Positions 54,610 to 63,592 of a DNA stretch of 64,000 nucleotides are shown here, piece by piece (the stretch's first letter is position 1; every line of letters starts with the position of its first letter). The stretch spans positions 1-64,000 of the forward strand of contig JAEZUI010000026.1 in NCBI GenBank assembly GCA_023421115.1, written 5' to 3'. A model generated the notes under the pieces. The model saw nothing but the letters and a program-made list of their open reading frames with translations. It ran no database searches and had not been told where the DNA came from. Both the position numbers and the translations under genes were made by a program. The stretch is from Bacillota bacterium. GTDB taxonomy: Bacteria; Bacillota; Clostridia; Acetivibrionales; Acetivibrionaceae.

Positions 54610-55503
54610 CTACATCGTTTTACTGCCTATCTTATTTTCCCTTGCAAAATAAAAAAGATATTGTTGCGCAAAACCTGCCAAATCCCCAAAATAGCTCCCT
54701 GCAAACTTTTGAATTTCACCAAAACTTGCCTCTCTCTTAAAATACAGTTCTTCCATTACTCTTCTAACCCATACATCTGTTGGAAAAACATTGTACTTTG
54801 TGCCGCTGTAAAGTAAAACACAATCAGCTACCTTAGGTCCCACTCCGGGAAATTTCATCAACTCTTCTCTTGCGTCGTCCGTATCCATTTGGGCTATTTT
54901 GTGAAGATTAACTTGCCCGTTACTTATTATGTTTGAAGAATTTATTATGTATTTACATCTAAACCCACCCTTACATACTTCTAAATCCTCAATGGTAGAC
55001 TGTGAAAGCTTTTTGACGTCCGGAAAAGAGTAAAATTTTTCTCCATTCATCGCCAATTCATTACCATATTCCCGTGCGATCACTCCAACCGTCTTCATTA
55101 TCCTAGGAATCCTGTTATTAGCTGAAATAATAAAGGATATTAATGTCTCCCATATATCCTGCTTTAAAAGTCTTATTCCCCAACCAAAAGCTGTGGCTTC
55201 TTTCATATTATCATCTTTCATCACAGCGTCCTTGATTTGTCCATAATCCCTTCCTAAATCAAAGTAATCAAACCATATATTTTTAAAATCCTCTATATTG
55301 GTGTTTTTAATTAAAAGTGCGCCATCGCTAACACTTACATTAATTACTTTGTTCTTTGCAACACCTGTATAGCTTCCATCCTCCTGCCTTAGCCACCTGA
55401 AGCACTGCCCGCACTCAAAGGTATGTACAGGGTTAAAATCCCTTATTTTGTCTACAATAACGCTATTGCCTTCCTGACCTATTTTATATCCTTTGTACTC
55501 CAT
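54610..55503 (-). CDS. ogg: 8-oxoguanine DNA glycosylase (OGG1-type)
   Basis: 297 aa. N-terminal OGG domain with FECGQCFRWLRQEDGSYTGV. The HhH-GPD core follows: LISFIISANNRIPRIMKTVG, then CKGGFRCKYIINSS (catalytic Lys in the FRCKY motif, near residue 180), then LMKFPGVGPKVADCVLLYSG and FPTDVWVRRVMEELYF (catalytic Asp near 242). Removes 8-oxoG from DNA and nicks it. ATG 55503; single gene. Confidence 0.93.
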   Translation of the reverse strand: MEYKGYKIGQEGNSVIVDKIRDFNPVHTFECGQCFRWLRQEDGSYTGVAKNKVINVSVSDGALLIKNTNIEDFKNIWFDYFDLGRDYGQIKDAVMKDDNMKEATAFGWGIRLLKQDIWETLISFIISANNRIPRIMKTVGVIAREYGNELAMNGEKFYSFPDVKKLSQSTIEDLEVCKGGFRCKYIINSSNIISNGQVNLHKIAQMDTDDAREELMKFPGVGPKVADCVLLYSGTKYNVFPTDVWVRRVMEELYFKREASFGEIQKFAGSYFGDLAGFAQQYLFYFARENKIGSKTM

Positions 55504-55713
55504 TTTATCACCATGCTTTACTTATTCTTAATACTTCTGCTATATATAATACCCTTTTTTTCTGATATAATCTATATAAGGTAATTTGTAAAAAACAACT
55601 GGACAATAAATGTTTTAAAAAAGTTGATTTTAGCATGTTGGGAATATATATATTGACCAATAGATTTTTTTATAATACCTAAAACAGAAAAATAATCTGA
55701 AAGGATACATTTT

Positions 55714-56490
55714 ATGAAGGAAAAGATTTATACAATACCCGTTACCGATGCTTTTAAGACTGAATGTGAATGTTCCCTTTGCGTATTAGAAAAAAAACTC
55801 GAAGAGGAAAACATTCAATATGTTCTAGGTCCCTTTCTTATGGAACCGGACGGAAGGATGATAACCAACGAAAAAGGCTTCTGTAAAGTCCATTTTGAGA
55901 TGCTATATAATACACAGGCAAATCGGTTAGGTTTAGGCCTGATTGTAGACACTCATATGTGTGAGCAAAACTCCAAATTGAAAAAAGTATACGAAGAAAA
56001 ACTTAATCAGATAAAGAAAGATTCAGAAATATCTATGATTAAAAATCTTTCCTCAAAAATATCCACAAAACAGACGGAAACAGAAAAATTCGTAGACCAA
56101 CTTATAGACAAACTCATTGATTTAGAAAATTCCTGTACCATATGCAGTAGATTAGAACACATTATGGACAGGTATATAGATGTAATTTTTTACCTATTCT
56201 TCAAAGAGGCAGAATTCAAAACTCTATTTAATCAGCAAAAGGGTTTTTGTTTAAAACACCTTAGACAGTTGTTGGTAAGTACTAAAAAGTATCTTAATCC
56301 AAAAGATACTGCAATCTTTGTAAACAACCTTATGTCAATACAAATGCAAAACATGGAACGAATTCAACAGGAAGTCAACTGGTTTACCAAAAAATTCGAC
56401 TATCGCTATAATGACGAACCTTGGGGTAATTCAAAGGATGCGCTGTTAAGAAGCATACAAAAGCTGGTAGGTCACTGCCATCTTAAGTAA
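55714..56490 (+). CDS. DUF6062 family cysteine-rich protein
   Basis: 258 aa. Two repeats of a Cys/His pattern: ECECSLCVLEKKLEEENIQY with KGFCKVHFEML, then CTICSRLEHIMDRYIDVIFY with KGFCLKHLRQLL, suggesting two zinc sites (CxxC plus CxxH). No membrane helix. I recall this family as DUF6062 in Firmicutes with no known function. ATG 55714 with GAAAGGAT upstream; own terminator at 56505-56535. Confidence 0.72.
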   Translation: MKEKIYTIPVTDAFKTECECSLCVLEKKLEEENIQYVLGPFLMEPDGRMITNEKGFCKVHFEMLYNTQANRLGLGLIVDTHMCEQNSKLKKVYEEKLNQIKKDSEISMIKNLSSKISTKQTETEKFVDQLIDKLIDLENSCTICSRLEHIMDRYIDVIFYLFFKEAEFKTLFNQQKGFCLKHLRQLLVSTKKYLNPKDTAIFVNNLMSIQMQNMERIQQEVNWFTKKFDYRYNDEPWGNSKDALLRSIQKLVGHCHLK

Positions 56491-56504
56491 AAAATTAGTA
56501 ACAT

Positions 56505-56535
56505 AAGGGAAAGCGCACAAGCGCTCTCCCTTTTT
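56505..56535. terminator. Bidirectional terminator between convergent genes
   Basis: AAGGGA-AGCGC pairs with GCGCT-TCCCTT around an ACAA loop with small mismatches; T run on plus, A-rich on the other side. Shared by 55714-56490 and the minus gene ending at 56562. Confidence 0.8.
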
Positions 56536-56561
56536 AACGGCAAATCACAAAGTCAGTAGTG

Positions 56562-57401
56562 TTATAAAGCACTTGCAATTTTCTTGTAATCTACAACAAG
56601 GCTCTTTGCAGTAATATCCAACCTTTGTATGTTTAGAGCAGTAAGTTTTTCAACTTCCTCCGCAGCTTTTATTTGTACTTCTTTAAGTAGAGGCCTTATT
56701 AAACATCCGTAGACCAAAACAAGATCCATCTCTATGTATATGCCATCAATATGGTTTTCAGCTCTGAAACGTGATATTTTGTTTACTCCCTCAATTTTGG
56801 ATGTGACATGTTCTACTATCTGGTATATAGTATAATCCGAAATGGTGTAATTACCCATGTAACTAAAAGTTGGCCTTACTACCGATTTCTCACCTACCAA
56901 TTGAAAGCTTCCCTTTCCTTTTCTTCTAAACACCTGCAAAGGATCAAGGAAATAGCCTGAAAAATCTTTTTTAATTTCAAAAGTCGGAACAGGTATAACA
57001 TGTTTGCCCTGCTCCTTCCTTGTAGAAAGAGCCTGTTTAATTTCAAACTCAGTTGCCACATCCTGTATGTATATTCTCTCGGTTACCTTGGGTAGTTCAA
57101 GGCGCTTTACTATTGCATCAACCATACCATCGGATGTGCCTAAAACAAGCACAGATTCAGGGTTATAAGTACTAAACGCACGTTTCATCTCGTTCGCATG
57201 ACTATCCTCTGTAAACAAAGCCCTCTTTATTGATGCAATTTTAGTTTTTTCTTTTTTTGCCGAAGTTCCCGCAATTATCTGTGCTCCCCTAATCAATATA
57301 CCATCATCAATTATGCACTCGATATCCCGTTCCCTTGCAACCCAAACTGATCTATGGCTTTTTCCTGTACCACTTGGTCCAATGAATCCTATAACTCTCA
57401 A
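56562..57401 (-). CDS. P-loop ATP-binding protein with C-terminal Asp23-like region
   Basis: 279 aa. Walker A GPSGTGKSHRSV near residues 8-19. A central RIYIQDVATEFEIKQALSTR region follows, then HVIPVPTFEIKKDFSGYFLD. A C-terminal domain (NYTISDYTIYQIVEHVTSKI, then IDGIYIEMDLVLVYGCLIRP and IKAAEEVEKLTALNIQRLDI) resembles the Asp23/Gls24 alkaline shock fold. The combination is common in Clostridia as an uncharacterised ATP-binding protein. Start at ATG 57401; single gene. Confidence 0.65.
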   Translation of the reverse strand: MRVIGFIGPSGTGKSHRSVWVARERDIECIIDDGILIRGAQIIAGTSAKKEKTKIASIKRALFTEDSHANEMKRAFSTYNPESVLVLGTSDGMVDAIVKRLELPKVTERIYIQDVATEFEIKQALSTRKEQGKHVIPVPTFEIKKDFSGYFLDPLQVFRRKGKGSFQLVGEKSVVRPTFSYMGNYTISDYTIYQIVEHVTSKIEGVNKISRFRAENHIDGIYIEMDLVLVYGCLIRPLLKEVQIKAAEEVEKLTALNIQRLDITAKSLVVDYKKIASAL

Positions 57402-58111
57402 GGATATACCTCCAGTATGCTCCGCATATATTTCCCACGTTATTATATATATTTACATATCCAAAATAAAATTAACAAATATTTGAGTCTAAAATGGCAA
57501 TAGCAAAGTTTTTTTAAGAATAACCTTACCCAAAATACTTAGGTTAAATATTATCATAAAACCCCTTGTAACTTCAACTATGTAATTCATAGTATAGCTT
57601 TCTTTCACGAAGCTACGTAGAGATAAAGAACTTAAAAAAGGGAAAAAGAGAGTTAAAACTCTCTTTTATATTTCCCTAGATATTCATCTTTAGTTTTTTA
57701 ATGTCTTCATTAGCTTTTTTCTTTTCTTTTATCTTCCGTAGAAGATTTAAAAAACAACAACTTTATATATATAAACTGAAGGTTTGAGCTAAAATAATAA
57801 GAAAACACATAGACTTTTTTATATACCTTTAGCTATATTATGTACATCGAAACAATTTATTATACACCATATTGTGTTACACGTATATTTTATCATTTGA
57901 TTCTATAAAGTCAATACGATTTGTTAAAAATTACGTAGGTAATTAGTACTATTTGTCCCAAATTGTCATATTTTATAATTCCAAAGTTCTTAAAATGTTA
58001 ATTGCAAAGCTCTTTTTGGATTTACCTAAATAAAAAATGAGATCACTGTATTTTACAAATAACAGAAATCCCATTTGGCATTTTATATATCATAGTTACT
58101 TTATTAAAATC
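57402..58111. other. 710-bp gene-free stretch with one hairpin
   Basis: AT-rich, no supportable reading frame on either strand. An inverted repeat AAAGAGAGTT/AACTCTCTTT at 57647-57668 with A/T runs could be a bidirectional terminator. TAGCTT/AAGCTA (about 57596-57616) is a weaker hairpin. The rest shows nothing. Confidence 0.6.
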
Positions 58112-59026
58112 CTAACTTTTATTCTCACTTCTAGCTACTTTCACCAAGCAAAGTTCACAATCTGGGCAAATAATAGCTTTGCCCCAAAAGACGTTTTTAA
58201 TTGTCTCTAAAAGTTCCTTATTTCTAAAACTTTTGGCACTGTGTACAATTACTTTTTTAGGCGCCATAGTTATCAGCGAGCTAACCAGCAAATCATCGTA
58301 GTTGATTTCACCTTCAGGGATATCATTCATAAATTCCTGAATGCACTCATTTGTTATTTCTTTTTTATTCTCATCTAGTAGGATATATTTGTTATCATAG
58401 CTTACCAGCACATGAATTACATTAAACTTAGGCTCCTGTATATCAACAAAATACCTTAAAAGACGAATAAATTCCTTATATTCTCTCTCAGTAAGGAAAT
58501 CATCTACGGCTTTGTCTACAACTTCCTCTAAGTCTTTCATATAGTCTTTGAGTCTGAAATTTACAAAACCGTCAAGTATTACTTTATTCGAACTATCAAA
58601 ATAATCGACTAGCTTTCGAATAATTATATTTCTTCTCCTTATCTGAAATATACTGTTTAAAAAGTTTTTATCGTCATTTCTAATAATATAAAGGGCCAAC
58701 CTGAGTATTTCTTTCTTTTCTATAGAATTGAAATAGCAGTAGTTGCTATTTATTATTCTGAGAATAAGTTTTTCCTCATATTCTTCAATTATATAGTCCG
58801 CCAAACCGTTTGATATACCCAATATCAATTGATCATATTCGGGTGTGTACTTTTCTTCTTGGTTAATTGTGCATATTACAGAAGTTGAGCCATCTAAATC
58901 AACACTATCTTTTACACAACAGTTCTTGTTTAATTTATTCAGCTTTTTCAGTTCATTAGTTATATATCCTTTAACACTTTCTGCACAGTCATTAACCCCA
59001 ATACAAAGACACTGCATCAACTTCAC
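58112..59026 (-). CDS. ytxC: YtxC-like sporulation protein
   Basis: 304 aa. The overall plan follows YtxC (sporulation protein, DUF2357-like length): N-terminal short domain, DQLILGISNGLADYIIEEYE, then EILRLALYIIRNDDKNFLNS and SNKVILDGFVNFRLKDYMKD, which is the most conserved YtxC block. C-terminal GEINYDDLLVSSLITMAPKK and VVDKAVDDFLTEREYKEFIR lie nearby. Function not defined biochemically; expressed in sporulation in B. subtilis. It has two CxxC pairs at its C-terminus (CPDCELC). Confidence 0.78.
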   Translation of the reverse strand: MKLMQCLCIGVNDCAESVKGYITNELKKLNKLNKNCCVKDSVDLDGSTSVICTINQEEKYTPEYDQLILGISNGLADYIIEEYEEKLILRIINSNYCYFNSIEKKEILRLALYIIRNDDKNFLNSIFQIRRRNIIIRKLVDYFDSSNKVILDGFVNFRLKDYMKDLEEVVDKAVDDFLTEREYKEFIRLLRYFVDIQEPKFNVIHVLVSYDNKYILLDENKKEITNECIQEFMNDIPEGEINYDDLLVSSLITMAPKKVIVHSAKSFRNKELLETIKNVFWGKAIICPDCELCLVKVARSENKS

Positions 59027-59210
59027 ATCCCTTCAAACGTAGTATATGTCTTAGTAATTTGTTGTATGCAGCAAGCGATATATGCAATTATTACCATAAT
59101 TGACTCACTATTTGTATTCTTGCACATATATACCTTATTTTCTTCATTCTAAATTTCATATTACATTATATGCAGATAAATATAGTAAGTTACAAGTACA
59201 TACCACATCT

Positions 59211-59963
59211 TCAACAACTACAAATAGGAATGATGGATCCGATATCAACAACCTGTTGGTCGGATAATGAAATGATTTTTTTGCCTTTATTATATAGAAA
59301 ATCTATAATTTTCTGACAGGCTTCCAAGGTATCAAAATTTCCAGATACAGCCCATATGTTTTTGTCTATCAAACCGGAACTTCCTCCTATAAAGCCATAG
59401 TCAAGGCCTTTAAGCAGAATGCTTTTTTCTTCCACTACCAAAACGTCCAAACCTTTTTTCTCAGCAATTTTTGCAATTCCTCTATCCATAGTTATAATGG
59501 AATTTTCATCTACAACAGAAATTGCACATTTTGCATATCCCTGCTTTACATGAACCGATTCCACATCAAGTTTTGAAAAAAAGTTCTTCAAAATCTTATC
59601 TGTGTAGTTTGTATTATGAAATACAAACTTCCCAACTCTTGCCGCATTATAAGAAATATTACCCGGATACTTATTTTCCAGCTCCGTTTCTCCTCGGACA
59701 AGCCCAAACCCATACTTTTCAAGCTCCCTAACTGTATCTTCAGAAGTTCCCGGTGCATAAACTATGTTTTTACCACCTACGTGATGTAAAAACATATCCG
59801 GATGAAATGCAACAGAATTATATAAAGATGGATGAAGCTTTGTTTTAATTATTTGAATCCCATTAGCTGTAAACCCTTTCTCAAGGCTATTATTTATTCT
59901 GCCGTCAACAATAGCAAGTACAACTTTTTCTTCAGGTAAATTAGGGATCTCTATAAATTTCAT
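59211..59963 (-). CDS. DUF6873-like conserved protein (putative GME-fold)
   Basis: 250 aa from ATG 59963 (GGAG six nt upstream; ATG 59975 is also in frame but its site is absent). Conserved blocks: VDGRINNSLEKGFTANGIQI, FHPDMFLHHVGGKNIVYAPG, VKQGYAKCAISVVDENSIIT, and GLDYGFIGGSSGLIDKNIWA. The pattern fits a pentein (GME) fold like amidinotransferases or agmatine deiminase, though the classical catalytic set is not evident. Function unknown. Confidence 0.6.
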   Translation of the reverse strand: MKFIEIPNLPEEKVVLAIVDGRINNSLEKGFTANGIQIIKTKLHPSLYNSVAFHPDMFLHHVGGKNIVYAPGTSEDTVRELEKYGFGLVRGETELENKYPGNISYNAARVGKFVFHNTNYTDKILKNFFSKLDVESVHVKQGYAKCAISVVDENSIITMDRGIAKIAEKKGLDVLVVEEKSILLKGLDYGFIGGSSGLIDKNIWAVSGNFDTLEACQKIIDFLYNKGKKIISLSDQQVVDIGSIIPICSC

Positions 59964-60065
59964 TGCACACTCCATTTTCTTTGAGCTTATTTAATTTACA
60001 TATAATTATTTTATCACACTTTATTAGAAAATTTCATACAATATTACTAGAGCAATTGAAGTGCA

Positions 60066-60090
60066 TTTTTAACATTATAAATGTTAAAAA
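60066..60090. promoter_or_regulatory. 10-bp inverted repeat upstream of the DUF6873-like gene
   Basis: TTTTTAACAT and ATGTTAAAAA flank a 5-nt loop; GTGC/GCAC add four more pairs outside with one bulge. It could be a terminator or an operator. Confidence 0.4.
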
Positions 60091-60139
60091 GCACTAACTG
60101 TCGGTTACCTATGAGTAATTGCCAGTTATTTAAATAAAA

Positions 60140-60167
60140 CCGCACCTTTTATAAAGGTGCGGCTTTT
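60140..60167. terminator. Hairpin terminator
   Basis: CCGCACCTTT and AAAGGTGCGG pair perfectly over a TATA loop with CTTTT following. It lies before the small Cys protein with no gene ending close by on plus; on minus it could terminate an unseen transcript. Confidence 0.6.
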
Positions 60168-60307
60168 GCATTCATGGTAATCTCCAATAACCAAGCATTT
60201 ATTTTTTAATAACCTTATATAAATATTTAAAGCATTTATGGAAACAATACAATATGAAAAGTAATTGATTTCTAATATTACCTAAACTCTCAATTAGGAG
60301 TGATATT

Positions 60308-60472
60308 ATGACAACCATAAACTGCTCATCTAATTGTATTTATCAAAAAGATGGCAAATGTTCTCTCGATAATGTCACAATGAATTCTGCTTTGATTACT
60401 ACAGACTGTATATTTTATGAAGAAGATCCTAAAAAGGGAAAGAGGATAGAAGTTGCCCCTTTTCATCTTTAA
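60308..60472 (+). CDS. Small four-cysteine protein
   Basis: 54 aa, ATG 60308 with TTAGGAGTG upstream. The sequence MTTINCSSNCIYQKDGKCSL carries Cys at 6, 10 and 18, and DNVTMNSALITTDCIFYEED a fourth, a C-x3-C-x7-C...DC pattern that suggests a metal site. It is like short clostridial proteins often mislabelled 'hydroxymyristoyl-ACP dehydratase'; I do not assign a function. It lies 50 nt before the M20 gene, perhaps co-transcribed. Confidence 0.72.
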   Translation: MTTINCSSNCIYQKDGKCSLDNVTMNSALITTDCIFYEEDPKKGKRIEVAPFHL

Positions 60473-60522
60473 GTGCTATAATGACTTTAGTGGTTATCTA
60501 TTAAAGAATCAAGGTGATAAAT

Positions 60523-61710
60523 ATGCTCTCTAAAGAGATTAAGAAGCTTTCTTCCGAAATATTAAGCGAAGCAATATACTTAAGGAGAACAATCCACAAG
60601 GAGCCGGAATTAGGATTTAAAGAATTTAAAACTTCAGCACTTATAGCAAAATATTTAGGAGACCTCGGGCTGAAAGTATCTAAAGACATTGCTCTCACAG
60701 GAGTTACAGGGCTTTTAGAGGGAAGTTTCCCGGGAAAAACTATTGCAATTAGAGCCGATATGGACGCTTTGCCTATTTCAGAACAAAATAATTTACCTTA
60801 CGCATCTTCGAATTCCGGGATTATGCATGCTTGCGGCCATGATGTTCATACTTCCATACTTCTTGGCACTGCAAATATACTTAGTAAATTAAAAAATCAG
60901 ATAAAGGGCAATGTAAAGTTCATATTTCAACCTGGGGAAGAAGGTCTAGGCGGAGCAAAAATAATGATAGACGAAGGCGTTCTTTTGAATCCAAAGGTAG
61001 ATGCAATAATTGCTCTGCATATAGCACCAGGCCATAAGACGGGTCAAATTTCCATAAGTTCAGGCCCTATAATGGCATCCCCTAGTGAATTTGAGCTTAT
61101 AATTAAAGGGCGTGGCGGTCATGCAGCTGAGCCTCAGAAAACAATTGATCCTATTATAATCGGTACAAATATTATAAACCTTTTTCAAACCATTGTGTCA
61201 AGAAATAGAAATCCCCTTAAAAGTGCCGTATTATCTGTTACCGTTTTTCAGGCAGGAAATGCTTTTAATATTATTCCTTCGGATGCACATATCAAAGGTA
61301 CTGTAAGAACTTTTGATCCATGCTTAGATGAGGAAATTTCAAGAAGAATGCTTGCAATTGTTTCCTCCGTGACCAATGCAATGGGTGCAGAGTATTCCTT
61401 TGATTATAATCAAGGCTATCCTCCTGTTATAAACAGTAAAAAGGTGGTAGACTTAGTCGTTAATGCTTCAGCAAAAGTTATTGGTAAAGATAATCTAATT
61501 TTAAATGAACAATCTTCAATGCTTGCCGAAGATTTTTCCTACTATTTGAATGAAGTACCCGGTGCATTATTTAATCTAGGATGCTCTCACCCATCCTGGG
61601 ATAACTTTGAAAATCTTCACAGCAGCAAATTGATTGTAGATGAAAACTGTATAGCAACTGGCATGGAAGTATTTTCACAAACTGTTATGGATTTTTTAGA
61701 AGCTCAATAA
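60523..61710 (+). CDS. M20 family amidohydrolase (hippurate/N-acyl-amino acid hydrolase-like)
   Basis: 395 aa from ATG 60523 (AAGGTGAT upstream; a GTG at 60514 overlaps that site). HKEPELGFKEFKTSALIAKY, AIRADMDALPISEQN, then the metal-binding MHACGHDVHTSILLG, the catalytic QPGEEGLGGAKIMID, ALHIAPG and the lid domain GRGGHAAEPQKTIDPIIIG. The last metal ligand lies in SSMLAEDFSYYL near the C-terminus. It cleaves N-acyl amino acids or related amides in the cytoplasm. Complete. Confidence 0.93.
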   Translation: MLSKEIKKLSSEILSEAIYLRRTIHKEPELGFKEFKTSALIAKYLGDLGLKVSKDIALTGVTGLLEGSFPGKTIAIRADMDALPISEQNNLPYASSNSGIMHACGHDVHTSILLGTANILSKLKNQIKGNVKFIFQPGEEGLGGAKIMIDEGVLLNPKVDAIIALHIAPGHKTGQISISSGPIMASPSEFELIIKGRGGHAAEPQKTIDPIIIGTNIINLFQTIVSRNRNPLKSAVLSVTVFQAGNAFNIIPSDAHIKGTVRTFDPCLDEEISRRMLAIVSSVTNAMGAEYSFDYNQGYPPVINSKKVVDLVVNASAKVIGKDNLILNEQSSMLAEDFSYYLNEVPGALFNLGCSHPSWDNFENLHSSKLIVDENCIATGMEVFSQTVMDFLEAQ

Positions 61711-61892
61711 GGGATAACAAAATTATTCTCATATTTTGAAAACATCATCAAATCAAGTTTTTTCGTTATCCCAGAGTTGGAACTTATATTTTAATCGTAC
61801 CTAAGGTAATTTTTAAGAAACAACTGGTCAATTGCCCTTACAAAAAATTTGGTTTAAATTTTTTGTATAGCAAAATAAATGTTCATAACGTA

Positions 61893-62117
61893 TCAATCAA
61901 TACTACTTATCAAATCTTTTAGTTCATTCAAACTATCATAGGGAATAGTTACTCCTTTTTGGCTTGGTTTAAACTCTTCACTTTCGCCATCCGACCAAAA
62001 TACCCTTATATCAATATACTTCTTTCCTTTTTTTTCAACTTTTTTAATCTGGACTTCTTCACGATTATTTTTTTCTATTTTTCCAATTAATTCTTCATTA
62101 TCCCAAAAACCAGCCAT
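61893..62117 (-). CDS. PC4-like (YdbC-type) small nucleic acid-binding protein
   Basis: 74 aa, GGAGG upstream of ATG 62117. The core KYIDIRVFWSDGESEEFKPS, then KGVTIPYDSLNELKDLISSI fits the PC4/YdbC fold (curved strands plus a helix) used to bind single-stranded DNA; in the family the 'GE-x-K/F-P-(S/T)-x-KG-(I/V)-(T/S)' segment is the signature. Single gene; role in Clostridia unknown. Confidence 0.7.
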   Translation of the reverse strand: MAGFWDNEELIGKIEKNNREEVQIKKVEKKGKKYIDIRVFWSDGESEEFKPSQKGVTIPYDSLNELKDLISSID

Positions 62118-62269
62118 AGCAACTCCTCCAAATGTTTCAAATTTTTAAGTCTCGGAATAATCTTACCAAAATTGTTCACATTAGTAAATAGCACATATTT
62201 TTCTATACATTAATAAAAAAAATCTCGGCAATACTACACATATAAATAATAAGAAAGGAAGTTGTAACT

Positions 62270-62491
62270 ATGAATAGAACACCCTTAGATAGACTTGCTC
62301 TGGTTTTGGTAGTAATCGGAGCGTTGAACTGGCTTTTGGTAGGACTTTTTCAATATGACCTCGTAGCCAGTCTGTTTGGTGGTCAAACATCATTCTTATC
62401 AAGAATAATTTATTCTATAGTAGGTCTTGCAGGTTTGTACAGCATTAGCTTACTCTTTAGGGAATCACCTACTGTTAGAGATAAAGCATAA
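62270..62491 (+). CDS. DUF378 family small membrane protein
   Basis: 73 aa. LALVLVVIGALNWLLVGLFQ, DLVASLFGG and RIIYSIVGLAGLYSISLLFR give two membrane helices with the family's NWLLVG and FDLVA-like motifs. AAGGAAG upstream of ATG 62270. Function not known. Confidence 0.9.
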   Translation: MNRTPLDRLALVLVVIGALNWLLVGLFQYDLVASLFGGQTSFLSRIIYSIVGLAGLYSISLLFRESPTVRDKA

Positions 62492-62504
62492 GAATAGTTG
62501 CAAT

Positions 62505-62540
62505 AAAAGATGCCTGTTATTTATTGACAGGCATCTTTTA
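62505..62540 (+). terminator. Terminator of the DUF378 gene
   Basis: AAAAGATGCCTGT and ACAGGCATCTTTT pair perfectly (13 bp) around a 9-nt loop with a T run. Confidence 0.9.
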
Positions 62541-62625
62541 CCATTTCATGTGTTATATTATAAGCACCCAATGATAGTCATATTTTTATAGCATCAAACA
62601 CAAAGCCTTTCACAAATCCCCAAAA

Positions 62626-62772
62626 CTAATTCAAGATTAACTTGCTCGTTTCTTTTTCTAAAGCCTTAATGCTACAACCATTACCATGTAAGTCCGTACA
62701 TATATTAATGTATTTCATAAGTGTCAATTTGTCCTTTTCAGTGAGTTTTACTTTTAACTTTCTCAATTTCAT
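62626..62772 (-). CDS. Small basic protein, unknown
   Basis: 48 aa, found by translating the minus strand; ATG 62772 with GGAGGGG seven nt upstream. MKLRKLKVKLTEKDKLTLMK, then INICTDLHGNGCSIKALEKE: basic helical N-terminus and a CTDLHGNGC loop. I recognise no family. The strong ribosome binding site supports it. Confidence 0.6.
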   Translation of the reverse strand: MKLRKLKVKLTEKDKLTLMKYINICTDLHGNGCSIKALEKETSKLILN

Positions 62773-62894
62773 ATAAATCCCCTCCTGTATCTGCGATAAA
62801 ATTTCCTGCGCCTTATCGTGTTAAAATATATTTACCCATAAAAATATATAATGTAACATGGAAAGATGAACATGCTTTAACATCATTTTCAACT

Positions 62895-62925
62895 TATAAA
62901 AAAATTATTAATGCACATCATACTA
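62895..62925 (+). promoter_or_regulatory. Candidate sigma-G promoter of the SASP gene
   Basis: CATACTA at 62919-62925 is an exact match to the sigma-G -10 element; TATAAA at 62895-62900, 18 nt upstream, is a partial match to TGAATA. It lies 48 nt before the SASP start, as expected for a forespore gene. Confidence 0.5.
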
Positions 62926-62972
62926 GTACACTATCAAATTGATAGTGATTAAAAATTAAGGAGGCTATAAAT

Positions 62973-63158
62973 ATGGCTAACAATAATAGCAAAACAAGTT
63001 TTGATAAGATGAAATATGAAGTAGCTTCTGAAGTTGGTGTTAATTTAAAGCAAGGTTACAATGGTGACCTTACCTCAAGAGATGCAGGTAAGATAGGTGG
63101 AACAATAGTTAAAAAGGTCTTCGAAGCATATACCGGAAAAAAATACACTAATCAATAA
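62973..63158 (+). CDS. Alpha/beta-type small acid-soluble spore protein
   Basis: 61 aa, AAGGAGG upstream. FDKMKYEVASEVGV (SASP block with the Glu-Val-Ala-x-Glu protease site region) and the DNA-binding stretch TSRDAGKIGGTIVKKV match the family exactly. It coats DNA in the dormant spore and protects from UV. This supports a spore-forming host. Confidence 0.95.
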   Translation: MANNNSKTSFDKMKYEVASEVGVNLKQGYNGDLTSRDAGKIGGTIVKKVFEAYTGKKYTNQ

Positions 63159-63185
63159 TTGTAAATAAAGTAGCAAATATAAAGA

Positions 63186-63215
63186 AAAAAGGGTTGTTAA
63201 TAAACAACCCTTTTT
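63186..63215. terminator. Terminator of the SASP gene
   Basis: AAGGGTTGTT and AACAACCCTT pair over AATA with five following T residues. Confidence 0.9.
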
Positions 63216-63278
63216 CCTAATAAAAGTTTTAGATGCAAGCTCCATAAAAACATAAGATTATTGAAAGGTTGATCGCTT

Positions 63279-63470
63279 ATGAGCTATAACCAAAACAAAA
63301 AGGCAGTATTGAAAGACAAATTAACAAACAAAACGGTTGCAGTATTTCCACATGAAATAGAAGGCAGCATTGAAGAGATTGAACAAAAAGTATTTGACTG
63401 GTATTATGCACAAGGATGCTCAAATGAAGAAGAGCTTCCAAGGCTCTTTGTAGATTTATTATCTGAGTAG
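63279..63470 (+). CDS. Small acidic hypothetical protein
   Basis: 63 aa: LKDKLTNKTVAVFPHEIEGS, then IEEIEQKVFDWYYAQGCSNE. GAAAGG upstream of ATG 63279. Possible alpha/beta fold, no known family. Followed by a strong bidirectional terminator. Confidence 0.65.
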   Translation: MSYNQNKKAVLKDKLTNKTVAVFPHEIEGSIEEIEQKVFDWYYAQGCSNEEELPRLFVDLLSE

Positions 63471-63532
63471 CGTTATTTCTAAAAAGCTTTTCATTGCGTT
63501 TTAAGAAAGCTTGTTTTTAATCTTTTGCAATA

Positions 63533-63576
63533 GATAAAAAGCAAATAGAGCGCTTATGCCCTATTTGCTTTTTATC
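63533..63576. terminator. 16-bp bidirectional terminator
   Basis: GATAAAAAGCAAATAG and CTATTTGCTTTTTATC form a perfect 16-bp stem over a 12-nt loop. It separates the convergent genes at 63279 and 63593. Confidence 0.88.
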
Positions 63577-63592
63577 TTTCACATAAATATTA

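Noticed and set aside
57660..57760. Minus-strand lysine-rich peptide frame ending KKLKMNI
   Set aside because: No start codon or ribosome binding site; probably chance in AT-rich DNA.
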